64,000 bases of DNA from Trichoderma breve (lineage: Eukaryota > Ascomycota > Sordariomycetes > Hypocreales > Hypocreaceae), in contig NC_079234.1 in the NCBI RefSeq assembly GCF_028502605.1, positions 558,001 to 622,000 on the forward strand. The letters are read 5' to 3'. The position numbers and the translations under genes were made by a program. The notes beneath the pieces were generated by a model. The model saw only the letters and a list, made by a program, of their open reading frames with translations. It was not told the DNA's origin and did not search any database. Positions 1 through 12,075 of this stretch are shown here, in pieces (position 1 is the first letter of the stretch; the number at the start of each line of letters is the position of its first letter).

Positions 1-3000
1 GCCCCAGAGGATCCTCGGAATAGCCTTCGTCAGGCTGGTGGGCGGGAGAAAAAGGCCCCATGGCGCTGTCTCGTCTCGACATGGTTGGGGGGGCTCAGGC
101 TCAGCCTTGCCCAGATGTGAAGCTATCACGCTCGTTGTTTGTCGCTCGACACGGCCGGAGGATTGCGAAGCGCTGGGACGCAGACGGCGGCGCAAACTCC
201 CATATCGAGCTCCAGCTGGCGAGGATTCGGGTGCCAATACCAATAACAGGGCGAGTTGGGCAGGCTAGGCTCGAATGCAGTGGCAACGAGGACGAAAAAG
301 AAACTGTAAGGCAACCAGACAAACGGGAGAGTCAGACGAATGATCGCGCTGCTGCAGCCCGGGTTGCAGCCTGGACGGAACGACTTCCAAGTCCAATGGC
401 AGTTGAGGCTAGAACCTGAAGGCTTCCGGCGGGGATGGGCCAGTGCTGGGTTCTGCCTCCAGGCGCTGCCAGGCGTTGCCCAGGCTCAGCCCGCCGAATC
501 CCAGCGCTGTGGAAGTGCCGTAGTGCCGTTTTGGGGGGCGGGGGTCGCTTTATTCAGCAGCGCTACAGAGGGCTGAGGTACGTGCTGGGTACTGGCCGGG
601 TACTGGAACCCGGCTGGGAGTCCGCGGTGGATGGCCTGTACTGGCAAGGTAGTGCGAGCAGGTAGAGTGCCGGACCCGTGACGGCGGCGACCGGGGCTGG
701 CCCGTCCGTTAGTGCTTCAAAACGGCTGCTGCGGGCACTAGGAGGCAGCTGGAGCCCCTGATGTCGGAACTGATGGAACTGAGGCTTCAATCGAATCGAA
801 TCAGCGTCGAGTTGTTGGAATGGATGGAGGCTGTTCTGGCGGTTGGTTAAGCTTATTTGGGATTGTAATTTCGACGAGGCGGGCGTTTGTGCTGAGCCGC
901 GTGTAAGATGGCCTCTGTTGGTTTGATTTGGTCTGTATACGAAGCACACAAGACGGCTTGCAGCATCTCAAACGACAAACAGAACATTGGAAATCCATTA
1001 CATGTCGGTACACGCTTGCTTACACGAGCAAACGGTCACGACGCATTTTGTATCCGTAAGAAAGATGTGCATCTTGTTTGCTCACCCTAGAGACTTGATC
1101 GCGCTCAGTTGCCTGTACAAGCTGTAACTGGTCCGAGCATTCAATCTCTCTGCTTGTTGCTACCTACGCGATGCCTTCATAGATCCCAATATCTTGGCTT
1201 CTATCTGTATTTACCATTAAGAACTTATATTACCCTTCCGACGGATCAGCTGCCGAGCCTTCTCCACAGCTCAAGCAAATCAACCAAGGCTACATATTGC
1301 ATGTATTTACCCCATAACCAACTTCCGCACGTTCGGTATTCGTCAGCAAAAGGCAGTGCAGCAAACCGGCACTGGCATGCAGCTCTAGTGTTTGTTTGCC
1401 TATTCGGAAGAGATAAGGCTGATGGCTCGCAGTGGCCGTTTGGGTACATGTACCCGACTCTGGGCATGCATTTTAGCTCTTTAGGCATATCGGCAACCTT
1501 TACAGACAACAAGCAAACATCTCTAAGGCCATCTGCACCTCATGCCTGTGGCCCGCCCAAGAGGCGCCGATTTGCAGACTGCCCGCCAAGATATGGAGGG
1601 ATCGATTACGAGTACTCTGCTGTAAACAAAAGCTCAGTACAGCTGCAGGTCCATCCAATTGGCTTCACCAGTCTAACAACTCAGATAAGATACCGTCTCA
1701 CTAAGACAAACGCTATGTACGGGCGCGCGTTTCTTTGCTGTTGGGTCGCATGAAGGGTCTCGGTCCTAGAGCTAGTGAGATGCAGCTCAGCCCTACAATA
1801 TGACCGCCCGTCTCAACTCGTCGTTGCACCTGTTCTCCACCCCTGATTTCAGCTCTTCGCCGGGGGTGTCTTTTTTTTTCTTCTTTCCTGTTTTTCAATT
1901 CGTAGCCATGGAACAGCTCCAGTTCTGCAGAGTAAAGCCCATTGACGTCAGTCGCCATCTTTCAGCTCGATGAAAATGAGGTGGCTGGCTGGCGATGTGA
2001 CGGTGAACGAGATACGATCTTTCACCGCCGTTGTACAAATGCCAACAAGTCGAGAAGACGTAATACTATCTGTTGCGAATCCACAAAAAAGACACTCATG
2101 TGATCAGATTGAAATCCATTGGGATTCATACGATAGTAACTCAGGTACAGTACGGAGTAGCCATGTTAGCGATGTTCAGCTGAAAGGAGGCTGATGATCC
2201 CAGCTCCGGGTAGGCATTACAGTTGGGACTTGGCATCTGAACTGGCTTTTGACAGGAGTGCCTGCACGGAGTACCTAGTGCTGTCGAACTCGTACGTAGG
2301 TCAGTTTCCCAATCGACCTTTTTGCTCTCGCTTGCGTCAGGGCAGCCCAGCAGGAGTTGCTCCTCAGTGGTGGGTTAGTGTTTAGACGTGAGCGTGAAAT
2401 GTGAAATGTGACGAGCTCTGAACATGGGGTTGCCAGGCCTATTTCTCCGAGTAATAGAGAGCCTGGAGCCTTGAGCATGCGTTGAGCTACTGTACCTACA
2501 GCCTGCCTGCAGACGCTATTGTTAGATTGGCGTCTCCTTTTTTTTTTCTTCCCTTGCCGAGAGCTGTACGGCTGAGAAGAGACGACGGATGCCAACATGT
2601 ACATATTCAAGAGGCATCACTGGTGCAACCTTAGACCAAGGCAGCCTACAGGTAAGGTGATGAAGGGGCAGGGCAGGGCATGGCGTACGAGGCGTACTAT
2701 AGATTAGGTGATGTGATTACATGCGTATGTCTGGTCAATAGCAATCCATGAAACGTCCAAGAGCTGGGCTGGAGCTGACGCAGCTAGTGTAGGTACTCGT
2801 ATGTGCCTACCCGCGTCATGAGATATCGGATCCCATAAACAACTGGTAAACAAGCAAAGAGCAGCGGTGAAAACGGCTAGCCAAGAAGGGAGCTGCTACG
2901 ATGGCTTAGTTGATTTGATCACAGAAATGTTTTGTCGGGAGCCAATGCACGGGAGATTGCTACAAGAAGTGTGACGATGCGGATGGCCTCGTGGGCAGTG

Positions 3001-3914
3001 CTGAGACGCGGGCCGTTGACGCAATGCGACGTCGTGGGTGGTTTTGTTGGTTCAACAGCCGCCGGTGGGTGCGACTGAAACAGGTGGGAGGAAGCATGTG
3101 AGAAGGGGGAACTGGCCGTTTGGTTTGTTTGTTTATATGTGAGGCTTTTGGTTGGTTGGTTGATTGATTGGTTGGCGGGAGGAAGAGTCTGTGTCTTGTT
3201 TGGTTGACGCTCTGTGTGAGAGGTTAGAGCCAGTTGTTAAGTCATGCATATCGGCATTTGAAGATGGACGGTATTAGTGAGCAGCAGTTGGTTGATTCAT
3301 ATTGATACAAGCCACTGCTCTCTATTGTCATCATTATCATTCTTATCGCCGTCCCGTGGCGCCAGACAACAGACATTCAACACAAGGCATGATTTCTCAA
3401 TTTCCCTCTGGTCGTCCCATTTTAGCCTGGCCAGGCCTAGCGCCAGCTCTGGCCATTGTGAAACAAGACACCGGCGCACTTGTGCATGCCACCACAGCCA
3501 AGGGTGCTAGGCAAGTACTGGTACTTAAATCCGTGGGCGCTAGCTGCAGCCAGCCCGAGTTCTGGGTACAAACCGCTGCAGTCTCGCCGTTGCCGCTGCC
3601 ACGGTGGCAAAAACGGCGCGCTGGCACAAGACATTGGCTGCTCCAACCACCCGCAGGGAAGGGAAACGAAAGGCTATCATCACTAACAAGGGAAAATACA
3701 AATCTTCAGCTGGAAGAGAACACATTGAAGGCAAAGAAAAAAAAAGAAAAAAAAAGGGTCCCGAAGCGCCCCCCCCTCCTCTGCAGCCCCCCCAGTTGAA
3801 CCCCCTGATTTCGAAGCCCAGCACCGCACAAAGTCTCCGCGCTAAGCCGCCCTGAGCGCCTGTGGCCCCCCCAATCGTCCCAATTAGCAGCCCCCCAGAG
3901 CCTGTAGATCAACT
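1..3914. other. Gene-free stretch, left edge of window
   Basis: No reading frame here looks like a conserved protein. The longest, about 214 codons at 1109-1753 on the plus strand, has erratic composition, no recognisable domain and overlaps equally open frames on the other strand. The stretch carries scattered short palindromic or pseudo-palindromic words such as TACGGAGTA (2151-2159), a GGTT/GATT-rich microsatellite-like run near 3150-3176, and an A-rich then C-rich run near 3735-3800. It is probably intergenic sequence upstream of cdc24. Confidence 0.6.
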
Positions 3915-4792
3915 GATGCCTCCAAAAGGCCTGATACTGTACTCGTACTTGTACTAACGTGCCCTCAATTGCTCATTGGGTACCTGAGCCTGAGTATCTG
4001 CACACCACTACGCGCAGCAGCCGGTACCGTCCCCGGCAGTACCCCATAACAATCCGAGTCGAGCCTGTCCCATCTCCAACTCTTTGTCAGGACAGCCTCT
4101 CAACTCTTCTCTTCTTCCCTTGCCCCTTTACCTCCTGATCCTGCAGCCTCTGCAGCCTCGGCGTGCAACTCGTTAACACTATCCCCGCACACCGACTGCA
4201 TAATATCCGACCGGCAGATCGCAACAGTAAAACTGCGCTGACGAGCATCGCCCTCCAGAGCTAGGGGGGCCCTTTCGATACCCGTCCGAATCCTGACACT
4301 GTTTCCCCCCACCAGCAGGGCAGAGCCGTCTCGAGACGCTGCGCCGTTTTGCCATCGCCTTAAACCCGACGAAACGCTCCGTTTAGAGTAGAGAGAAGAG
4401 AACAAGAGGAAGAAGAAAAAACATCGTACAGAGAGAAAGGAGAGATAGACGACACTGTTAGACGCCCACAGCCAAGCCGGCCATATAGAGAGAGATAGAG
4501 ACTTAGAAACCGGGAGCGATCACGATACACATACACGTACACGTTTCCCGATTCACCGACGACCAAACACTCCGTCACATCGTATCGTTTCTTGCCGACT
4601 CAACTGCCCTCTCGACAGCCTCGTCGAGACTCGAAACTCAGCCTCCCCGTAGCAGGTCAGCCCGACTGCGGCTCGTGAGGCTCTTACCAGCGCTTGAGCT
4701 GCGACGTCCAGTAACTCCCCTGGCGCCGGCCAGACGCAGAAACGACAGGTCGCCGACGGCAGCAATCCATTGAGACAGGCCCTTCGCGTTAA

Positions 4793-4801
4793 ATGACGTG
4801 A
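4793..4801 (+). promoter_or_regulatory. Two-codon upstream ORF (Met-Thr-stop) in cdc24 leader
   Basis: The ATG at 4793 is followed by ACG and TGA, about 250 nt before the cdc24 start. It is the only ATG between 3918 and 5036. It acts on translation only if the transcript starts upstream of it. Confidence 0.4.
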
Positions 4802-5036
4802 ATCCGTGCTCATTAAGGATCCGCAGCCCACGGACAGTCTTCCGCAAGAAACTCGTTCGCCAAAACCCCCGCCTTCGGCCTGGACCCCCCCTGTTTCCTC
4901 CTCTTCTCTGCTTCAACCCCGTCCCCGACTTTTCTCACGCTCGCCCGAAGCCGCTCTTCGTCCCTGGAACTGACCTGACCTGACCTGACCTCGACCCTCA
5001 ACGACCTGCAAGCCCTAGATATCGGGCCCCCGACGG

Positions 5037-5045
5037 ATGGAGTAG
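5037..5045 (+). promoter_or_regulatory. Two-codon upstream ORF (Met-Glu-stop) just before cdc24
   Basis: ATG GAG TAG ends 7 nt before the main ATG at 5053. Its initiation context (C at -3) is weaker than that of the main start (G at -3, G at +4). Leaky scanning or very short-range reinitiation would be needed to reach cdc24, so it could tune Cdc24 synthesis. Confidence 0.45.
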
Positions 5046-5052
5046 AGAGGTC

Positions 5053-8000
5053 ATGGCTCATGCACCCCTGCTCAGAACCAACACGGCCCCGGTCTTCCAG
5101 TCTCATCCAAACGGAGCGGGCGCTTTACCACAACAAAGTATGAGCAGCAGTGCGCCGCGCACTAGCCAGCTGTCTGGATCAACAGCCTATGCTGGATCTT
5201 CAACGTCGCTCACCACACTCAATAGCGACATGACGGTGGTTGCCAATGGCCCGGTTGTGGCCACGAGCAACATCATCAACCAGAAAGCCGACGCCTCTCG
5301 ATCCCTCTACCAGATATGCATCTCCCTCAAGCAGCGCCTGGCACAGGTGCCGGGCTTCGAGCCCTTCCTCGAGCATCTCGACCCGACAGATCCAGTTGAT
5401 CCCCTCTGGAATCTCTTCCGCTCTGGCTATCCGCTCCTCGTCATCTACAACACGCTTCAGCCGGCAGAGCCGCTGGCCATCGACGATGCCAATGCCAATG
5501 CGTCCGACTCCAAAAAGTCCAAAATCGCAATCTTCAAGTTTGTCCAGGCCTGCCTGAAGGACCTCCAAGTGGCGTCTTCCGATTGCTTTGTCATTACAGA
5601 TTTGATGGGCAACGACACGAGCGGTTTTGTCAAGGTATGTATACCTTTCCCCCAAGAAACCAGTAGAACAGCTTGTGTGTGTCTTTAGCGCATAGTGCCT
5701 CGTTCTACACCAATTTTCCGACATTTCCCTATCCTTCTTTTCAGCCTTCTAACAACCAACAGGTTACCCAAGTCGTTAACTACGTTCTTGACCTTGCGGA
5801 ACAGCGTGGATACCTCCTTCAGCTGCAGTCCTATCCCGATGGCGAGCCTACTGAGGCCGGCGCCGGCTCCAAAATGACCTATCGAGATCACGTCGTCAAG
5901 GAACTCGTCGATACCGAACGAAAATACGTCCAGGATTTGGAGAATTTGCACGACTTGAAGAAGGCCTTGGAGCAGAAGGGAGTGATTCCCGGCGACGTTG
6001 TCCACCAGATTTTCCTCAACATCAACTCCATCCTCGATTTTCAACGCCGCTTCCTGATTCGAGTCGAGACTACAAACTCCATGCCTGCGGTCTCTCAGCG
6101 ATGGGGCCAGCCTTTTGTTACACACGAAGAGTTTTTCAGCATCTACCAGCCTTTTATTGCCAACCAGCGCAAAGCCGCGCAGATTGCGAACCAAGTTTTC
6201 GACCAGATCCAGCAGTCCGACCACCCCGTCGCCGCCGACTTTAACACTTTGGATGGTTTCCTCCTGAAGCCCATGCAGCGTCTAGTCAAGTATCCACTGC
6301 TGCTCAAGGTATGTGCTGGTTAAACTCTATCTCTAAAAGTATTTACGCATGTTCATCTATTAACTCGCCATTAGGATCTGGCCAAAAAGACGGAAGAGCA
6401 GGAGACAAAGGAGGATCTTCTTGCCGGATGCGAGGCTGCCGAACGCGTTCTCCAGAAAGCCAACGAGGCCGTTAACCGCGACCTTCTCGACGATGCGCTG
6501 GAGGAACTCATAACCAGAGTTGACGATTGGAAATCACACAAGATCGAATCGTTTGGAAAGCTGTTATTACATGGTGTCTATGGTGTCATCACTGGCAAGA
6601 GTGAACAAGAGAAGGACGTACGTACACAGGCGTCTCTCATGCGTCTCCCAACAAACAAAAAGCTAACCGTGTCCCCAGTATGAAATTTATTTGTTCGAAT
6701 GCATCCTTTTATGCTGCAAGGAAATATCGCCAAACAAGAGCAAGGACAAGAAGGACAAAGCCCGACAGCAAGGCCCAAAGACGAAGAACAAGAATGCCAA
6801 GCTGCAACTCAAGGGCAGAATCTTCATGACCAATGTCACCGATGTTGTATCATTGTCAAAACCTGGTTCGTATACTCGTCTTTTGGGCAAAGGGGTTTGG
6901 CATATAGCTGACATTTCTTTTCTCAGGTTCTCATAGTGTTCAGATCTGGTGGAAGGGAGATCCTGGTGTCGAAAACTTCACCATCAAGTTCCTCACGGAG
7001 GAGATGATGAAGAAATGGGCCAACGGCTTGGAGACGCAACGTAAGGAGAATGCGCCACGAGCGGCCACAAGTCCAGACGACAACCCTACCGATTTCGCTT
7101 GGACACGAGACCAGGCTGGCGGGCTCGAAAACCCCTACCTGCAACAGGAAGACGATGACGACGACGACTTGGGACCCGCGACCGCTCCTGCTCAGTTCCC
7201 GATGCCAGCATCCTCCTTCGGAGGCTCGATCCCTCGAACTGCTTCAAGCTCCAACCTGAGAGACATGAGGCAGCGCTCGGTAACGGCAGAGACGTCTCAG
7301 TCTCTGGCTAGCATCGCAAGAGCGCCTCCTCCACGATTCCCATTGCCAATGCCACCCCCGCCACCTGCTCCCCTTAGTCTCCAGACTCAGAGCAGCATGA
7401 CCGTCCCATCGCCGGGAGTTCGTGGAGGGGACAGCTACTTTTCTCCGATTGGTGATTCGCCCGCGTCTTCTCGAACCAGCACGACAAGCGGCATATTCCC
7501 CCCAACCAGTTACCCATTCCCAAAGACGGGTACTCCCCAGCCTGGATGGGATGAAAACAACCGCTACACAGCACCGGCGATGCCACGTGCCCCGTCCCGA
7601 GATGGCACACCCCCTACTGGAAGAAACCCTCGCGGCCCTTCTCTTCCTCCCATGGCAATCCAGAATGTCAACAGCAACGGCAACAACGCCAACGGGCAGC
7701 AGAGGAGCCGCTCATACAGCACGCCCGATGTGAATGCCCAAGGCCAGCGGCGCCAGCCCAGCCAGGGCAGTATCCCTGCTGTCCCCGGTATTCCCATGCA
7801 TCTTCACCCTGCGCACGACAGCTCCATCCCGAGATCGCAAACCGGCTCTCCCCGAAACGATGCACCCGCACCGCTGCGGACGAGCACGCAGAGCCCAGGC
7901 AGCCAAGGCCCGCGGATGCACAAACACTCTCACTCGGGTAGCGTGGGCGGAACCATGGCTCAGTTCCCTACTCAGCCGATATATCCTCGACAGGCTACTC

Positions 8001-8527
8001 CTGGACCTCCAAATGGCACCAATGGCCTTCGTGTTGACCCTGCAGTGGCCAACTCAAGGACCGTATCGCCCTCTCTCGGCACTGCAACCATGTCTCAAGG
8101 CATGCTTGCTCATCACGGCATGATACCTCAGGGCATGATGCCTTCCGGCATGTCTGGGGGTATTCCCAACATGCCGGGTATGCCGGCCAATGGACTTGCA
8201 AGCCCCGACGTGGCCCTGCCGACGCAACTCAAGGTCCGCGTCACCTGCGACACTGGAAACTATGTCACCCTTGTCGTTGCCTTCAATATTACTTACCAGT
8301 CCCTGGTTGATCGGATTGATGCCAAGCTAGCGCGGTTCACGACCAGCAGCATCGCACAGGGTGCGCTAAAGCTACGTTATCAAGATGAGGACGAGGACTT
8401 TGTCACTATCGAAAGCGACGACGACATCCAGATTGCCTTTATGGAGTTCCGCGACGGCATGAAGAATGCCTACTCCGCCGGTGTAGGAGAGATAGAGCTC
8501 TTCTGCGTCGGCGACATGGCGACTTAA
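5053..8527 (+). CDS. cdc24: Cdc24, Rho-family (Cdc42) guanine nucleotide exchange factor
   Basis: Encodes the exchange factor that loads Cdc42 (and probably Rac in hyphae) with GTP to establish polarised growth at the cortex. Five exons read by eye: 5053-5634, 5763-6308, 6375-6617, 6679-6865 and 6927-8527, with phases that join cleanly, giving about 1052 residues. Domains in order: Ser/Thr-rich N-terminus (1-70), Cdc24-type calponin-homology region (about 75-215), DH/RhoGEF domain starting near Tyr-Arg-Asp at 234 and containing the conserved LKPMQRLVKYPLLL helix near 363-375, PH domain (about 440-570), a long Ser/Pro/Gln-rich disordered stretch (about 580-945), and a C-terminal PB1 domain (954-1045) with the acidic OPCA motif YQDEDEDFVTIESDDD, which in this family binds the scaffold Bem1. 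The order CH-DH-PH-PB1 is diagnostic. An alternative acceptor at 5744 would add six residues to exon 2. The 5' leader carries two tiny upstream ORFs. Confidence 0.95.
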
Positions 8528-10206
8528 AACTATCTGCACACCAGCATTTCTTATTGGAAACCAGAGCACGCCTCTATAGATGGAGGCGCAATTTACCGGG
8601 AAAGCATATTTATCCTACGGACTACCACAGACGATTCGCATGTTTTGGTGTATTAGAACCATTGCATAACAGCAAATCTTTTTCTTTTTCTTTTTCTCAT
8701 ATTTTAGAGTGGCACGAGCTGCCATCATATTGACGACGGTCCAAGGCCCAAACAAAAGATACCTCTCGAAATCATCATATAGACACGACACCACACGACA
8801 TGTGCGATCATGACCAGTTTATTTTATGCTATTTATTATCATCAGACTCCAACTCAGGTCATTCTTTCGCACCTACTCTCCGACGTTGCCGATGGCCCGT
8901 TGCCATTTCTGTTTACCTTTTTTGGCTCGAACTTTGAAGAAGAAAAATAAAAAGACGCACAAGATTTGCTTATGCGATGGACATTCATATCTAAACAAGC
9001 GCCGGCATCACAAGATGCAACAATACAATCTAGCGAGAACAAGCTACAGCCGGAGGGCGACTCAACGATACACTCTTTCCCACCGATTTTTCCTTTTCTT
9101 TTTTCGCACCCCCTTTTTCTTTATCCTCCTTACTACAACTATTATTATTATTGGGAATACACTATTTTTTGAGTTGAGCTGAGAAGCAGATTTTATCCAA
9201 GCTCTTTTCTCTTTACCATCATTTCATGGGATTATATGGCGCTAGTGACAAAGACGGGAGGTTTATAGGAGAAATGAGAAGGCTATTCACTTTTATTCTT
9301 TTTTTTTTATCACTATTTGTTTGGGCGGATGATTTGTTACTGTTGTTTTGTGTTTCCCCCTATGCATACTGATTTTTTGGCTTTGTTTTTCTTCTTCTTC
9401 TATTAGTTCTAGTCTTTCTGCGTTTCTTCTCCTCCTCTGCTTTCTCTTTCCATGTTGAGATGATGGGTTTTTCGTTGTTGGATGTTTTTTGTGTTTTCTA
9501 GTATTGGATAGACAGAGGGGATGATGGTGCAAACAGAGATGGTGATGGAAGTATTTGCGTGTGCTGTGCATTGTGAATAGTGAAATATTGGATAGACTCT
9601 TTCGTATGTGACTTGAAATGTGGCGGGATGTCATTGGTATATTGGGTAGGAGAAGATGATAGGAATTGTAGATTCTCACACAGAGGATAAGTGTATTGTT
9701 CAATCTTTATACAAGATGGAGTGTTTCCATCAGAAATCTTGATTGCGTCTGCTACTCGTACTCGTACATGAACGCTCTATCCGCCCTCTCCTTTTTGCCT
9801 TTTAAGCACCCTTTTTATGTCCAGATCTGAGTGTGTTGTACATTTTTACTTTTTTGATATCGTCCCATCCCAACGCCGGTGAAAAAACCTCGCCTATTCA
9901 TTCCCTGCTTCTTATTGCCCCTCCCTCCCACTCTTTGCTTGTGGTTCGTCAAAAGTTCGTCATGTGCTGTGAGCTGCGCTCTCCCCTTGTTGAGCAGAGT
10001 TTCTTGCTCTTCCGCTCTGAAACCGTGCTCGTCCTTCTTTTGTAGTGTATTTGGCCTCTGAATACTTGAGCGTAGAAATGCCGAGGTTGAGAGCATCATA
10101 TCGACTGTCGAATCATGCGATGCGCAAAACTCTGCTCCTCGCTGTAGAGACATGCCCAATGCCTCTCTAACCTTTCCCCCCCAATCCTGCCTTTCCAGTT
10201 GTTCTT
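8528..10206. other. Intergenic stretch between convergent cdc24 and mrp10
   Basis: It holds the 3' regions of two convergent genes. The sequence is T-rich and A-rich with runs such as TTTTTCTTTTTC near 8680 and several AATAAA-like words. The frames open on the minus strand (for example 9293-9703) are rich in His, Lys and Ser, as expected from translating AT-rich untranslated DNA. I see no gene. Confidence 0.6.
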
Positions 10207-10561
10207 TTATTTCTGCTTCCGCGGGCTCGTGACGTACTTTTGCATCCGGGACAGGTGGTAGTTGATCGTGTTCGCGGGGGCCGGCGGCGGAGGGGGTCCG
10301 TCCATGCATTTGCGGAGCTGGTTCTCGATGGCGGCGCATCCGGCGGCGTTGTAGCCTGCAGAGGCCCAGCAGGCTGCGAATTGAGTCAGCAAGATATACC
10401 ATGATTTGAGATTGTCTCTTTTTGAGAGAGAGAGCGAGAAGGTCATTACCTAGGACGCTGGACATGATTGCGATGCAAGGGTTTTCGGGCTGGCGCTTGG
10501 GATTGTGGACGCGCAGCGTCTTGAGGGGGGGGAGGCGGATGGCCTTGGCGCTCCCTGACAT
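10207..10561 (-). CDS. mrp10: Mitochondrial small-subunit ribosomal protein Mrp10 (mS37), CHCH family
   Basis: A 92-residue protein from two exons (10561-10450 and 10373-10207, minus strand; the intron splits the codon for Ala38). It carries a twin CX9C motif: Cys29-Cys39 and Cys50-Cys60, the helix-hairpin-helix signature of intermembrane-space or Mia40-oxidised small proteins. The sequence around CMDGPPPPPAPANTINYHLSR matches the Mrp10/mS37 family, a component of the mitochondrial 37S ribosomal subunit. The N-terminus is basic (LPPLKTLRVHNPKRQ), fitting mitochondrial import. The start is the only in-frame ATG nearby. It is convergent with cdc24. Two CACGTG boxes sit about 130-145 bp upstream of the start. 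Confidence 0.93.
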
Positions 10562-10686
10562 GATGGGCGATTTTGGGGAGGATTTGGGGAGCGAGGCGAG
10601 GCTGGAGAGGGAGAGGTGAGGGTGGTGAAGCTGGTGGTTTTGGGGATGTAGATGGTCTGAGAGGCTATCAAATGTTTGGAGGGGCG

Positions 10687-10706
10687 TCACGTGATTGTGC
10701 ACGTGA
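10687..10706. promoter_or_regulatory. Paired CACGTG E-boxes upstream of mrp10
   Basis: TCACGTGA (10687-10694) and GCACGTGA (10699-10706) contain CACGTG cores whose centres are 12 bp apart, about one helical turn, 127-144 bp before the mrp10 ATG. CACGTG is the binding core of Cbf1-type bHLH factors, which in some yeasts control ribosomal or respiratory genes. A role here is inference. Confidence 0.5.
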
Positions 10707-11457
10707 CGTGTATATGGCCATTTGCCTGTAGAACAGATAGATTTAGAAACAGATGATGGTGATGGTAATTGCTTCTTTAATTATATTTCTTTTTCTCTTT
10801 TATTCGAAGTGATATGCTTATTGAATGCTGCTGCGAAATTTAGTAACCCATTAACAATCATGCTGCCAATCTTGTTCCTATTGTGGTAGCTCTCATATTG
10901 TGTCTCTGCGATGGCTTCTCTAATTGAAGAAAACTACTAAGAAAATTGAAGCACTTTATCTCTCTCTTTCCAAAGGGCCCAAAGATAGATACAATGTTTT
11001 TATATATGTAGTCATTAGACTCATTCTATATGTAGCAGATGCAGCTTTTCGACCCTCCTTGCTCTTCTATAGCGCAGACTCATACATACAAATGTACCCT
11101 ACAACAGCTCCCAGCCTAAGTAAAAGTAAACTATTGAATGCTACCGTAATCACAACGTTGTAGACAGAAATGGAACTTCCAAGGGTAGATAAGAGAGAAA
11201 GTCAATATCTTCAATAGCATCTACCTGTATATATAAGACTTCTGATCAGGTACATGGGATTTCGTGTAGTAAAGTGACTGATGATAAAAGTCCAATCGTT
11301 TGACAAGAGATCCAGGAAGTAGCTGCCTATAATTGTACAAGGCCTCATATCTCAAGTGCTACGAGAGAGTCCTAGTCTTCCTCTTTCTGTCTTTCATGCT
11401 TCATTTATCCCCGTCATCATATATGAGACGGCGCTTTGTATTATACCAGCATGTTAT
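10707..11457. other. AT-rich intergenic stretch
   Basis: This sequence is visibly richer in A and T than its flanks, with runs such as ATATATGTAG and TATATATAAG. The short open frames are low-complexity or hydrophobic and not recognisable. It leads into the coding-like segment starting near 11458 and may contain 5' sequence of that locus. Confidence 0.5.
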
Positions 11458-12075
11458 TGTCAGATAATAGAGACATGAACGAAGAAACAGAAGAACTGAG
11501 AGAGAAGCTTCAAGATACTTACTTCAAAGCCTCTATCCATTTACAGGATGCATTTGCCGGATCCAGACCTTTTCAGGATCATTCCTCCAGACACAAGTCA
11601 TACCCTTGAGTGCCAGCGTTGCCCAACTTTATTAACACCAGATGTCAAGTGTCACGGGCTCTGCTCCAAATGCTCCAAGTTCTGTAAACCGGTACAGAGA
11701 TTCCTACGCCATACTGAAATGTGCCTCCGCCATTCAATTGATGAGGCAAAATTAGACTTGAAAGAGAAAGGGGCGTAAATTATAACATGTAGTATTGACA
11801 GAGTCTCCAAGAATCGTTCAGTCAAGTGCATCGGTCCCCAATGGCTCCTCAATGGATGGACAGGCAGAGAATCAACATGCCTGTGTCCCAGCATCTACGG
11901 TCGACCTTGGCACTGTAACCAACTCGACTACATTCAATCCATTTTCCTCTCCATTTTTTTTTTTTCGGCACAGACTGAGGGCGCGCAAGTCGAGATACTT
12001 GACACATACCGCAAACTAATGCCCCAGATGACAGCAGGCAAGGTGCACAAGCGCAAGCCTGTGAACTGGGATTAA
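11458..12075 (+). pseudogene. Unrecognised Cys-rich gene or gene relic in AT-rich segment
   Basis: Several adjoining pieces read like protein but do not join into one frame. (1) 11474-11610 opens MNEETEELREKLQDTYFKAS, ending at TGA. (2) 11500-11778 in another frame gives a Cys-rich segment with CQRCP, then CHGLC, CSKC, FC and RHTEMC, zinc-ligand-like spacing, ending in TAA. (3) 11802-11914 gives a Ser/Thr-rich stretch. (4) 11974-12075, preceded by a 13-T tract and CAG acceptor, gives TEGAQVEILDTYRKLMPQM... ending HKRKPVNWD-stop. Pieces 3 and 4 join in phase through a 59-nt intron (11915-11973). A frame change between pieces 1 and 2 and the lack of an acceptable intron between 2 and 3 suggest decay, although an unusual gene model is possible. 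I do not recognise the family. Confidence 0.4.

Larger units (their letters stand above)
3918..5052 (+). promoter_or_regulatory. C/T-rich promoter and probable long 5' leader of cdc24, nearly devoid of ATG
   Basis: The 1.1 kb before the cdc24 start is rich in pyrimidines and CT/CA runs. From 3918 to 5052 I find only two plus-strand ATG triplets (4793 and 5037), although about 17 would be expected by chance at equal base frequencies. Each opens a two-codon ORF. Four tandem TGACC units lie at 4971-4990. ATG depletion is what a long transcribed leader under selection against upstream starts would look like. The transcription start is not determinable from sequence alone, and the C-rich composition accounts for part of the depletion. 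Confidence 0.5.

Noticed and set aside
1109..1753. 214-codon open frame on the plus strand
   Set aside because: No family motif, chance-like composition, no promoter or intron structure to support it.
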